36,496 nucleotides of DNA from Clostridiaceae bacterium (lineage in GTDB: Bacteria; Bacillota; Clostridia; DSM-8532). The stretch covers positions 1 to 36,496 of the forward strand of contig JAAYFU010000003.1 in NCBI GenBank assembly GCA_012728095.1. Reading direction: 5' to 3'. The notes under the pieces were generated by a model. The model was given only the letters and a program-made list of their open reading frames with translations. It did no database searches and was not told where the DNA came from. Within the stretch, counting starts at the first letter, position 1, and each line of letters opens with the position of its first letter. This document shows, in pieces, positions 1 to 6,283 of this stretch. A program made the translations under genes and the position numbers.

Positions 1-875
1 AGGCCGAAGGTATCCTTTTTTGTCTGAAGACCAAAGAAAACCCTGATGTTTTTATATACCTTAAAGGCAGTCAGCAGTGTCAGCAGGGATATCAGAGGCA
101 GATAGCCCATTGCAACGCAAATGATTATATCGAGGTATGCTAAGACATAAATGACCGCAAACAGAATAAGAGCTTTTTCCTTTCCTATTTGAATAGGCAG
201 GGTATAGCGCCTGTTTACAATGTCATCTTCCACATCGCAGATATTGTTGGCAAGCATTATATTTGCTATACCAAAAGCAGCGGGAAGCGATGATAATATT
301 ATAGGGAGTACCACCGTCCAGTTAATGCTGAGGACAATATTAGTGTTATCGATCATGATTGACAGGGGAGAATAATCAAAAATAGAGGCATATATCACCA
401 AAAAGGGTATTACAAGCCCCATGAATTCTCCTGAAAACACTTCTCCGAAAGGCGTTCTTGAAATAGGAAGAGGCCCTGCCGAGTAGAGTATCCCCATCAA
501 GAAGGACAGCATCCCCAATGCCAGCAAATAATAATCCGTTCTTAAGAAAGTCAGTATGCCGAATACAGTCGCTATTGTGAATAAAATTACTATGGTCAGT
601 ATCACAGTGCTTTCTTTCAGCCCGAATTGTCCGATGGCATTGTGAAACTCATAATTATAGCCTTCTTTTTTAATGGCTTTCTTAAAATCCAGGTAATTAT
701 TAAGAGCCGTCGTAAACATGTCAAAACTGAGAAGGGAAATGAAAAAGACAATAATGTTTAGGATATTCAAGGTTTTAAACCTGTAGAGGGTATAAAAAAC
801 CCCGAAAGCAAAGGGCGTCACACTTGCGATTTTGGTTTTTATCTCAACGAGTTTAAGAAAACTTTTTACCCGCAT
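1..875 (-). CDS. UbiA-family prenyltransferase, MenA-like (3' end outside window)
   Basis: My own translation of the minus strand from the ATG at 875 gives about 291 residues with no stop before the window edge, so the C-terminus is missing. It is a hydrophobic polytopic membrane protein. Two Asp-rich motifs of the UbiA superfamily are visible: NNYLD at residues 59-63, and NNICDVEDD near residue 200 followed by NRRYTLPIQIG. The second resembles the motif of 1,4-dihydroxy-2-naphthoate polyprenyltransferase (MenA), which attaches the isoprenoid tail in menaquinone synthesis. The first motif is looser than usual, with Asn for the first Asp of NDxxD. A GGGAGAG sequence lies just upstream of the start. 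It is divergent from aroQ. UbiA family membership is secure; the substrate is not, and another prenyl acceptor is possible because no other men gene is in view. Confidence 0.8.
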   Translation of the reverse strand, partial: MRVKSFLKLVEIKTKIASVTPFAFGVFYTLYRFKTLNILNIIVFFISLLSFDMFTTALNNYLDFKKAIKKEGYNYEFHNAIGQFGLKESTVILTIVILFTIATVFGILTFLRTDYYLLALGMLSFLMGILYSAGPLPISRTPFGEVFSGEFMGLVIPFLVIYASIFDYSPLSIMIDNTNIVLSINWTVVLPIILSSLPAAFGIANIMLANNICDVEDDIVNRRYTLPIQIGKEKALILFAVIYVLAYLDIIICVAMGYLPLISLLTLLTAFKVYKNIRVFFGLQTKKDTFG

Positions 876-912
876 TTTTACACTCTCCCGGTCAGTATTG
901 TTGTTTTACATA

Positions 913-941
913 ATTATATCCATTTTATTGCTGTATGTTAA
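913..941 (-). promoter_or_regulatory. Sigma-A promoter for the MenA-like gene
   Basis: Read on the minus strand, TTAACA (936-941) and TATAAT (913-918) are separated by 17 bp, matching the consensus at 11 of 12 positions. It overlaps the forward aroQ promoter at 928-956, so the two divergent promoters share bases and may compete for RNA polymerase. Confidence 0.6.
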
Positions 942-956
942 GAAATCGGATAAAAT
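928..956 (+). promoter_or_regulatory. Sigma-A promoter for the aroQ cluster
   Basis: TTGCTG (928-933), 17 bp, TAAAAT (951-956), about 70 bp before aroQ. The predicted leader contains a small stem-loop near 979-1003 formed by AAGATT and AATCTT. Confidence 0.55.
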
Positions 957-1025
957 AAAATTATTCCCGCCGCGTGTTAAAGATTGCTCGGAGTAATCTT
1001 AAAAAGAAAGGGGTATTAATAGCGG

Positions 1026-1469
1026 ATGAAAAGAATAAGAGTTCTTAACGGACCGAACTTAAACTTGCTAGGAACCAGGGAACCTGACATATACGGGCAT
1101 CAAACTCTGACGGATATAAAAAAACGACTGGAAGAAGAAGCCCACGCCTACAACATTGAGCTGGATTTTTATCAGTCCAATCATGAAGGGGATATTATTG
1201 ACAGGATACACGAGGCATATCGCGCGGGATATGACGGGATTATCATTAATCCGGGAGCGTTTACCCATTACAGTTATGCTATCCGGGACGCAATAAGTTC
1301 AGTAAATATACCCACAATAGAAGTCCATCTTTCCAATATTCATTCCAGGGAGGAATTCAGGTCCAAATCTGTTATTGCTCCGGCCTGCATAGGCCAGATT
1401 TGCGGACTTGGCGCGGATGGATATTCAGCGGCACTTTTTGTTTTACATAGGCGATTTAAAGAACGATAA
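1026..1469 (+). CDS. aroQ: Type II 3-dehydroquinate dehydratase
   Basis: 147 residues, normal for the small type II enzyme that converts 3-dehydroquinate to 3-dehydroshikimate in the shikimate pathway (cytosolic dodecamer). Visible signatures are LNGPNLNLLG near the N-terminus, the catalytic loop with Arg18 and Tyr23 (TREPDIYG), QSNHEGDIID, INPGAFTHYS with His81, and EVHLSN with His101. All active-site residues expected for the family are present. An AAAGAAAGGGG ribosome binding site precedes the ATG. It is followed about 40 bp later by the Xaa-Pro peptidase and then efp, the same order as yqhS-papA-efp in Bacillus subtilis, so the genes are probably co-transcribed at least in part. Confidence 0.96.
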   Translation: MKRIRVLNGPNLNLLGTREPDIYGHQTLTDIKKRLEEEAHAYNIELDFYQSNHEGDIIDRIHEAYRAGYDGIIINPGAFTHYSYAIRDAISSVNIPTIEVHLSNIHSREEFRSKSVIAPACIGQICGLGADGYSAALFVLHRRFKER

Positions 1470-1507
1470 TACTAATGCTTATACTAATGATTTCAGAGGA
1501 AAATAAA

Positions 1508-2581
1508 ATGAACATAAGACTGAATAAGCTGAGAGAACTGTTAAAAGAAAATGACTGCAATGGATGTTTAATCTCCGGAAGAGCAAATACATTATATTTT
1601 TCCGGATTTACAGGCTCAACTTCATTATTATTGATAGGCATTGACAAAGCATGGCTGATTGTTGACTTCAGATACACAATACAAGCCAAAGAACAGGTTT
1701 TTGAGGGTATTGAGGTCGTTGAGATTGAAGAAAGCTTTTATTCGACGTTAAATGAAATAGTAAAACAGAATTTAATAGATACGATCGGTTTTGAAGGACA
1801 GGCTATTACCGTTACGGAATATAACAGGATAAAGCAAAACCTTACCAGCATCAAGAGACTGATAAGATTTGACGGTCAAATTGACTGGATTCGCAGTATC
1901 AAAGATGCCGATGAAATAGAGAGAATACAACAGGCGGTGCTTTTGGGAGATAAAGTTTTTGATCATATTATTAAGTTTATTAAACCAGGGATGAAAGAGA
2001 CAGAAGTTGCCGCGGAACTGGAATACATTATGAAAAAACTGGGGGCAAAGGGTCCGTCTTTTGAGAGTATTGTTGCCGCGGGACCCAGATCCGCCATGTG
2101 CCATGGCACTGCGACCGACAATATCATAAAAAACGGGGATACGGTAGTTCTGGACTTTGGTGTAATTTACCGCAATTATTGTTCGGATATGACGAGAACA
2201 ATATTTATAGGAGAACCGAAAAAAGAAATGATAAAAATATATGATATAGTTAAAAAAGCTCAGCAGGCAGCCCTGGATGGTATCAGAACGGGGATGAGAG
2301 GATATGAAGCAGATAAAATAGCCAGGGACATAATAGCTGAAAATGGCTACAATGGAGCATTCGGACACAGCCTGGGGCATGGCGTGGGCATAGAGATACA
2401 TGAAGAGCCCCGATTGTCGGCGAAAAGCGCGGATATTCTGAAGGATGGCATGGTATTTTCGGTAGAACCCGGTATTTATGTTGAAGGTATGGGCGGTGTA
2501 AGAATCGAAGACATGGTTGTATTGGAAAACGGAAGGATAAGAAATTTTACCACCAGCCCTAAAGATATGATTATAATTTGA
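1508..2581 (+). CDS. Xaa-Pro aminopeptidase / M24 family metallopeptidase
   Basis: 357 residues from the ATG at 1508, which has AGAGGA 8 bp upstream; an in-frame ATG at 1475 has no such site. M24B peptidases remove N-terminal residues that precede proline. The N-terminal creatinase-like domain covers roughly residues 1-125. The pita-bread catalytic domain carries all five metal ligands: the two Asp of LDFG and SDMTRT, the His in GHSLGHGVG, Glu in SVEPGIY and Glu in VRIEDM. The dimetal site is therefore intact and the enzyme should be active. It sits between aroQ and efp, the place of papA/yqhT in Bacillus. Physiological substrates cannot be told from sequence; proline peptide turnover is the usual role. 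Confidence 0.93.
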   Translation: MNIRLNKLRELLKENDCNGCLISGRANTLYFSGFTGSTSLLLIGIDKAWLIVDFRYTIQAKEQVFEGIEVVEIEESFYSTLNEIVKQNLIDTIGFEGQAITVTEYNRIKQNLTSIKRLIRFDGQIDWIRSIKDADEIERIQQAVLLGDKVFDHIIKFIKPGMKETEVAAELEYIMKKLGAKGPSFESIVAAGPRSAMCHGTATDNIIKNGDTVVLDFGVIYRNYCSDMTRTIFIGEPKKEMIKIYDIVKKAQQAALDGIRTGMRGYEADKIARDIIAENGYNGAFGHSLGHGVGIEIHEEPRLSAKSADILKDGMVFSVEPGIYVEGMGGVRIEDMVVLENGRIRNFTTSPKDMIII

Positions 2582-2677
2582 ATTAAACATTATTTAACAT
2601 GGGATGGCATGCTTTTGCAATATTTCCAGGTACAAATATTAGTTTAATCGGGGGATACTGAAGCTGCAATTTTTTTC

Positions 2678-2706
2678 TTGCATACCAAAACAATATAGCT
2701 TAATAT
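2678..2706 (+). promoter_or_regulatory. Putative sigma-A promoter for efp
   Basis: TTGCAT (2678-2683), 17 bp, TAATAT (2701-2706), about 55 bp upstream of efp. It suggests that efp has its own promoter in the 178-bp gap after the peptidase gene. Confidence 0.45.
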
Positions 2707-2759
2707 AAAATGGTAAGAATATAACGAATTTATATAAGTACAAGAGAGGTTTATTTAGT

Positions 2760-3317
2760 ATGGTAGTTGCAGGCGATTTTAAAAATGGCACAACTTTCGA
2801 AATGGACGGGCAGGTTTACCAGGTTATTGAATTCCAGCATGTAAAGCCCGGAAAAGGTGCTGCTTTTGTCAGAACCAAGATAAAAAATGTAATAACAGGC
2901 GCTATAACAGAGCGTACATTCAGCCCTACCGACAAGTTTGAAAAGGCTCAGATTGTAAGAAGGGATATGGAGTATCTGTATAATGACGGTGATTTGGCGT
3001 ACTTCATGGATACTGAGACTTATGAACAGTTGCCAATCAATATGTCGGCAATTCAGGATGCTCTTGTTTTCGTAAAAGAAAACACGATTTGCAAAGTCCT
3101 TTCTTACAAGGATAACGTATTCGGTATTGAGCCGCCGATGTTTGTAGAATTGGAAGTTACACATACTGAGCCCGGATTTAAGGGTGATACCGCAACCGGA
3201 GCAACCAAACCGGCTACTGTGGAAACAGGCGCCCAGGTTAAAGTTCCCCTCTTTGTAAATCAGGGTGATATTATCCGTATTGACACCCGTACCGGCGAGT
3301 ACATGGAAAGAGTATAA
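2760..3317 (+). CDS. efp: Translation elongation factor P
   Basis: 185 residues, the usual length. EF-P enters the ribosomal E site and stimulates peptide bond formation at polyproline stretches. The three beta-barrel domains are covered. The tip loop of domain I reads KPGKGAAF with Lys32, the residue that is modified in Bacillus EF-P. The C-terminal signature [17 protein letters not shown] matches the family's oligonucleotide-binding domain III. An AGAGAGGT ribosome binding site precedes the ATG, and a strong terminator follows the stop codon. No modification enzyme is encoded nearby. Confidence 0.97.
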   Translation: MVVAGDFKNGTTFEMDGQVYQVIEFQHVKPGKGAAFVRTKIKNVITGAITERTFSPTDKFEKAQIVRRDMEYLYNDGDLAYFMDTETYEQLPINMSAIQDALVFVKENTICKVLSYKDNVFGIEPPMFVELEVTHTEPGFKGDTATGATKPATVETGAQVKVPLFVNQGDIIRIDTRTGEYMERV

Positions 3318-3344
3318 GAAAAGCTTAATAGCAATGATATCAAA

Positions 3345-3374
3345 GACAGAGTCCTTATTAGGACTCTGTTTTTT
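3345..3374 (+). terminator. Rho-independent terminator after efp
   Basis: A perfect 9-bp stem (ACAGAGTCC, 3346-3354, with GGACTCTGT, 3361-3369), a 6-nt loop and a run of six T from 3369. It closes the aroQ-peptidase-efp unit. Confidence 0.85.
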
Positions 3375-3381
3375 GTCCTCT

Positions 3382-3410
3382 GCATAAATCAAGGAAATTA
3401 TCCAATACTA
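3382..3410 (+). promoter_or_regulatory. Candidate sigma-G promoter for spoVT
   Basis: GCATA (3382-3386), 17 bp, AATACTA (3404-3410). This fits the sigma-G pattern (GHATR, 17-18 bp, CATWHTA) with one mismatch in the -10. Bacillus spoVT is transcribed by sigma-G, so the site agrees with known biology. Predicted transcription starts downstream of the in-frame ATG at 3410, which supports the internal TTG start. Confidence 0.5.
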
Positions 3411-3457
3411 TGAATGAAACAATTCAGACAGTGGGTCTTAGGAAGGAGGTAAATTTT

Positions 3458-4012
3458 TTGAAGGCAACAGGTATTGTCAGAAGGATTGACGATCTTGGAA
3501 GAGTAGTTATACCTAAAGAAATCAGAAGAACTTTGCGGATAAGAGAGGGTGATCCCCTTGAGATTTATACAGACCGTGAAGGGGAAGTTATTCTGAAGAA
3601 ATACTCTCCTATAGGTGAGTTGAGTGATTTCGCCGAAGCATATGCCGAATCGCTTCATAATACAAGCGGACACACTATTGCGGTTGCGGACAGGGATTCT
3701 ATTATCGCTGTTTCCGGCGGTTCAAAAAAAGAGTTGTTGGAAAAACCTTTAAGTCCTGATGTTGAAAAGATTATAGAAAACAGGGATATGTTCATAGCTC
3801 CCTCAATAGAGTCGCAGCGTATTCCTGTAGTATCGGATGAAAAAGGTGGTACCAAATACACATCCCAGGTTATTTCGCCGATTATTTCAGAAGGTGATGC
3901 CATAGGAGCGGTAATAATGTTGTCTACTGATCCCAAGGTCAAGATGGGAGATGTAGAAACAAAGCTGGTGCAATCAGCGGCAAACTTCCTGGGTCGTCAT
4001 ATGGAACAATAA
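3458..4012 (+). CDS. spoVT: Stage V sporulation protein T (AbrB-type transcription factor)
   Basis: 184 residues from a TTG at 3458, against 178 in B. subtilis. The N-terminus KATGIVRRIDDLGRVVIPKE is near-identical to SpoVT and forms the AbrB swapped-hairpin DNA-binding domain (residues about 1-50). The rest matches the GAF-like sensory domain ending in AANFLGRHMEQ. SpoVT activates and represses sigma-G-dependent genes in the forespore. The start is chosen because GGAGGT ends 7 bp before the TTG; the longer ATG frame (3410) adds 16 residues that SpoVT lacks and lies inside the predicted sigma-G promoter. A bidirectional-looking terminator follows. Confidence 0.95.
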   Translation: MKATGIVRRIDDLGRVVIPKEIRRTLRIREGDPLEIYTDREGEVILKKYSPIGELSDFAEAYAESLHNTSGHTIAVADRDSIIAVSGGSKKELLEKPLSPDVEKIIENRDMFIAPSIESQRIPVVSDEKGGTKYTSQVISPIISEGDAIGAVIMLSTDPKVKMGDVETKLVQSAANFLGRHMEQ

Positions 4013-4034
4013 ACTTAATAAACTTATAGAGTAC

Positions 4035-4072
4035 AAAAAACAAGACAAGGAAATTTCCCTGTCTTGTTTTTT
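4035..4072. terminator. Terminator between spoVT and the convergent flavoprotein gene
   Basis: AAAAACAAGACA (4036-4047) pairs with TGTCTTGTTTTT (4060-4071) with an inner GG/CC pair. A-rich and T-rich flanks on both sides mean it could stop transcription in both directions. Confidence 0.8.
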
Positions 4073-4205
4073 TATGCGGTTGCCTTTCTGCCTTCCTCTC
4101 ATGGGTCGCTCATATATTTTAATAATGTTACCGCTTTGCGATCTTTCCTCCGAAGCAGATCGGCTTATCCCGATGAGAAACCTTGCACCCACCTGTAATG
4201 TCTAA
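4073..4205. other. Unassigned intergenic stretch between two 3' ends
   Basis: No convincing ORF. On the minus strand it contains short paired segments (ATCGG/CCGAT near 4160) and a GCAAAGC segment, and it would run into the bidirectional terminator at 4035-4072. It did not match any riboswitch or small RNA consensus I know. It may be an uncharacterised small RNA or simply decayed sequence. Confidence 0.25.
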
Positions 4206-4206
4206 C

Positions 4207-4316
4207 GTCATGCTGAGCAGAGCATAACCTCTTAATGTCATCCTGAGCGAAGCGTTAGCGGAGTCGAAAGATCTTTTATGTTGACAAAAAGATTCTTCTC
4301 TGACGCTCAGTATGAC
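4207..4316. repeat. Intergenic REP-like repeat cluster A
   Basis: Several copies of a dispersed element. A partial copy starts GTCATGCTGAGC at 4207. A forward unit runs 4237-4277 (GTCATCCTGAGCGAAGCG, then GGAGTCGAAAGATCTTTT). A reverse-strand 30-bp core unit lies at 4287-4316. Forward and reverse units face each other, so a transcript could fold into an extended hairpin. Four other clusters occur in this window. Confidence 0.75.
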
Positions 4317-4344
4317 CTAGTGATCCTTAAAATCACAAATATCC

Positions 4345-5733
4345 TCAGGCTTTCTCAGCTATAACCCTTGCCACATGGACACCGCTGGCAGCTGCCTGCG
4401 AAAGTCCGCGGGTTATTCCTGCTCCATCACCAATAGCATAAAATCCGGGAAGCTCAGTCTCGAATTCATTGCTTAAAAGTAACCTTGCACTGTAGAATTT
4501 AACCTCGACCCCATAAAGGAGAGTATCATAATTGGCCGTACCGGGAGCGATCTTGTCAAGAGCGTTTATCATTTCAATTATATTGTCCAAATGTCTCTTT
4601 GTAAGCACAAGGCTTAAATCTCCGGGAGTGGCCTTCAAAGTAGGAACGGTGAAACTCTGGGCCAGTCGGTGCTCATTTGTGCGTTTGCCTTTAATAAGGT
4701 CACCGAATCTCTGTACCAGGACTCCTCCGCCCAACATGTTCGATAATGATGCGATCCGCTTACCGTATTGATATGGCTCATTAAATGGCTTGGTAAAGCG
4801 GTTGCTGACAAGTATCGCAAAATTAGTGTTATCGCTTCTGTATGCGGGATCGGTATAACTATGGCCGTTAACTGTTATAATTCCGTCAACGTTTTCGCTT
4901 ACCACATATCCATACGGATTCATGCAGAAGGTTCGCACCAAATCTCCGTATTGCTTGGTCCTATATAAAAACTTGGACTCGTATACAATGTCGGTTATAC
5001 TCTCAAACACCCTGGCAGGAAGTTCCACTCTGACTCCTATATCAACCTGATTGTTTATCAATTGCAGATTTAACTTGCGGCACTGGGAAGCAAACCACTC
5101 GGCGCCTGCCCGCCCGGGCGCGACTATCAGGTATTTGCATATGGCGGTTCTTCCGTCAACCAGTGTTATTTTATATCCTGATTCTTGTTTATCAATGGAT
5201 TCAACCCCTGATTCACAACAGATTTCAACCCGCTCATTCAAGTAGTCAAACATTCTTGAGAGTATATTCCTGTTGTTTTCGGTACCCAGGTGCTTAACCT
5301 CGGCCTCTAAAAGGTGAAGATCATAGGAAAGCGCTTTCCTGGATATTTCACGGGCCTCGGGAGTATTGGTGGAATACCGCTTTTTCGTTGCGCCAAAACT
5401 TACGTTGACAGAATCTACATATTCAATTAAATCCATGATTTTACGGGGATCAAGGTATTCGTTAAGCCATCCACCAAACTGGGTGGTAAAATTATATTTG
5501 CCGTCGGAAAAAGCGCCTGCCCCTCCGAATCCGTTCATAATACCGCAGGAATTGCAGCGTATACATGACGGAACTTTATTTTCAACTATGGGACAGAATC
5601 TATGGTAAATATCCTTTCCCTGCTCTAGCATAAGTATATCCATGCCTGGCATGAGCTTATGGAGCTCATAGCCTGCAAAAATACCGGCAGTACCGCATCC
5701 GATAATGATTACATCATAACTGTTCTTTTTCAT
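4345..5733 (-). CDS. FAD-dependent oxidoreductase, COG2509 type
   Basis: 462 residues. The N-terminus VIIIGCGTAGIFAG (G12, G14, G17) is the Rossmann dinucleotide-binding motif for FAD. A Cys-rich segment CIRCNSC (C57, C60, C63) leads into NGFGGAGAFSDGK, the hallmark of the uncharacterised COG2509 FAD-dependent dehydrogenases. The C-terminal YAIGDGAGITRGLSQAAASG is the second FAD-binding segment. Substrate and partner are unknown; the three closely spaced Cys could hold a metal or a cluster but this is inference. A GGAAGGGG ribosome binding site precedes the ATG. It is monocistronic, convergent with spoVT and divergent from pcrA. Confidence 0.85.
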   Translation of the reverse strand: MKKNSYDVIIIGCGTAGIFAGYELHKLMPGMDILMLEQGKDIYHRFCPIVENKVPSCIRCNSCGIMNGFGGAGAFSDGKYNFTTQFGGWLNEYLDPRKIMDLIEYVDSVNVSFGATKKRYSTNTPEAREISRKALSYDLHLLEAEVKHLGTENNRNILSRMFDYLNERVEICCESGVESIDKQESGYKITLVDGRTAICKYLIVAPGRAGAEWFASQCRKLNLQLINNQVDIGVRVELPARVFESITDIVYESKFLYRTKQYGDLVRTFCMNPYGYVVSENVDGIITVNGHSYTDPAYRSDNTNFAILVSNRFTKPFNEPYQYGKRIASLSNMLGGGVLVQRFGDLIKGKRTNEHRLAQSFTVPTLKATPGDLSLVLTKRHLDNIIEMINALDKIAPGTANYDTLLYGVEVKFYSARLLLSNEFETELPGFYAIGDGAGITRGLSQAAASGVHVARVIAEKA

Positions 5734-5772
5734 AATAATACCCCTTCCAAAATCAATGCGGTATTATTATAC

Positions 5773-5813
5773 CATTAAGCAGGGGGACTGCATAGCAGTC
5801 TCCCTGCTTAATG
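5773..5813. repeat. 19-bp inverted repeat upstream of the flavoprotein gene
   Basis: Arms 5773-5791 and 5795-5813 (CATTAAGCAGGG... against ...CCCTGCTTAATG) differ at a single base and enclose a 3-nt loop. No T-run follows on either strand, so it is not a standard terminator. A TATAAT for the minus strand (5766-5771) sits directly beside it. Confidence 0.75.
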
Positions 5814-5837
5814 ATTCAACATTCTCGGGCGCCGGTT

Positions 5838-5912
5838 CGAAATCTTCGATTTCGGTAACGGGTGAGGTTGTTATATCATGATTGTTGCGGATAGCGACAA
5901 TTATGATAGATC
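5838..5912. repeat. Two further hairpins in the divergent region
   Basis: CGAAATC (5838-5844) pairs with GATTTCG (5848-5854) around TTC. TATCATGATTGTTGC (5874-5888) pairs with GCGACAATTATGATA (5894-5908), 15 bp with two G-T pairs and a 5-nt loop. Neither has a T-run. Confidence 0.6.
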
Positions 5913-6080
5913 CTTCGACTCCGCTGTACTCCGCTCAGGATGACATTGATGGGGTTATGCTTCGCTCAGGATGATAAATAAGGGTACCACTGCGCTTTGC
6001 TGATGATGACACCGTGGCATGTCATTCTGAGCATCAGCGAAGAATCTTTTGCCAACATAAATGAATCTTCGATTGCATGA
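5909..6080. repeat. Intergenic REP-like repeat cluster B
   Basis: A reverse unit at about 5909-5945 (GATCCTTCGACTCCGC, then CCGCTCAGGATGAC), a truncated unit near 5960-5974, and a forward 30-bp core at 6021-6050 that is identical base for base to the copy at 33961-33990. A fragment runs on to 6080, directly before the SOS box. Confidence 0.8.
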
Positions 6081-6086
6081 CGTTAT

Positions 6087-6100
6087 CGAACATATGTTTG
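6087..6100. promoter_or_regulatory. LexA/DinR (SOS) box
   Basis: CGAACATATGTTTG matches the Gram-positive SOS consensus CGAACRNRYGTTYG at every position. It overlaps the -35 element (6098-6103) of the pcrA promoter, the expected place for repression by LexA. Confidence 0.85.
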
Positions 6101-6126
6101 ATTTGAGCGTAATCATAATATATAAT
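6098..6126 (+). promoter_or_regulatory. Sigma-A promoter for pcrA
   Basis: TTGATT (6098-6103), 17 bp, TATAAT (6121-6126). Predicted start near 6133 gives a leader of about 150 nt holding two strong hairpins. A second TATAAT at 6220-6225 lies in the second hairpin. Confidence 0.65.
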
Positions 6127-6136
6127 ATAAGAGTCC

Positions 6137-6170
6137 CACCCAACACGCAATCAAAGATTGCTGTTGGGTG
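6137..6170 (+). repeat. Hairpin 1 in the pcrA leader
   Basis: CACCCAAC (6137-6144) pairs with GTTGGGTG (6163-6170) and GCAATC (6147-6152) with GATTGC (6156-6161) around an AAA loop; one bulged C. No T-run follows. Confidence 0.6.
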
Positions 6171-6183
6171 CCCGGGAACCTTG

Positions 6184-6224
6184 TTATATCACTATATATT
6201 GCTGGCGCAATAATAGTGATATAA
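6184..6224 (+). repeat. Hairpin 2 in the pcrA leader
   Basis: A perfect 12-bp outer stem (TTATATCACTAT, 6184-6195, with ATAGTGATATAA, 6213-6224) encloses an inner ATTGC-TGGC-GCAAT stem. The right arm contains the start of a TATAAT, so the same bases could be an operator at DNA level. Confidence 0.65.
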
Positions 6225-6283
6225 TAATTAAACAAATAACAAATTAAGGGCAAATGGAATATAATCTATTTTGGAGGATTTTT

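Noticed and set aside
5826-5866. GGTTCGAAATC resembles a tRNA T arm
   Set aside because: No acceptor, D or anticodon arm can be built around it; it is part of a simple hairpin.
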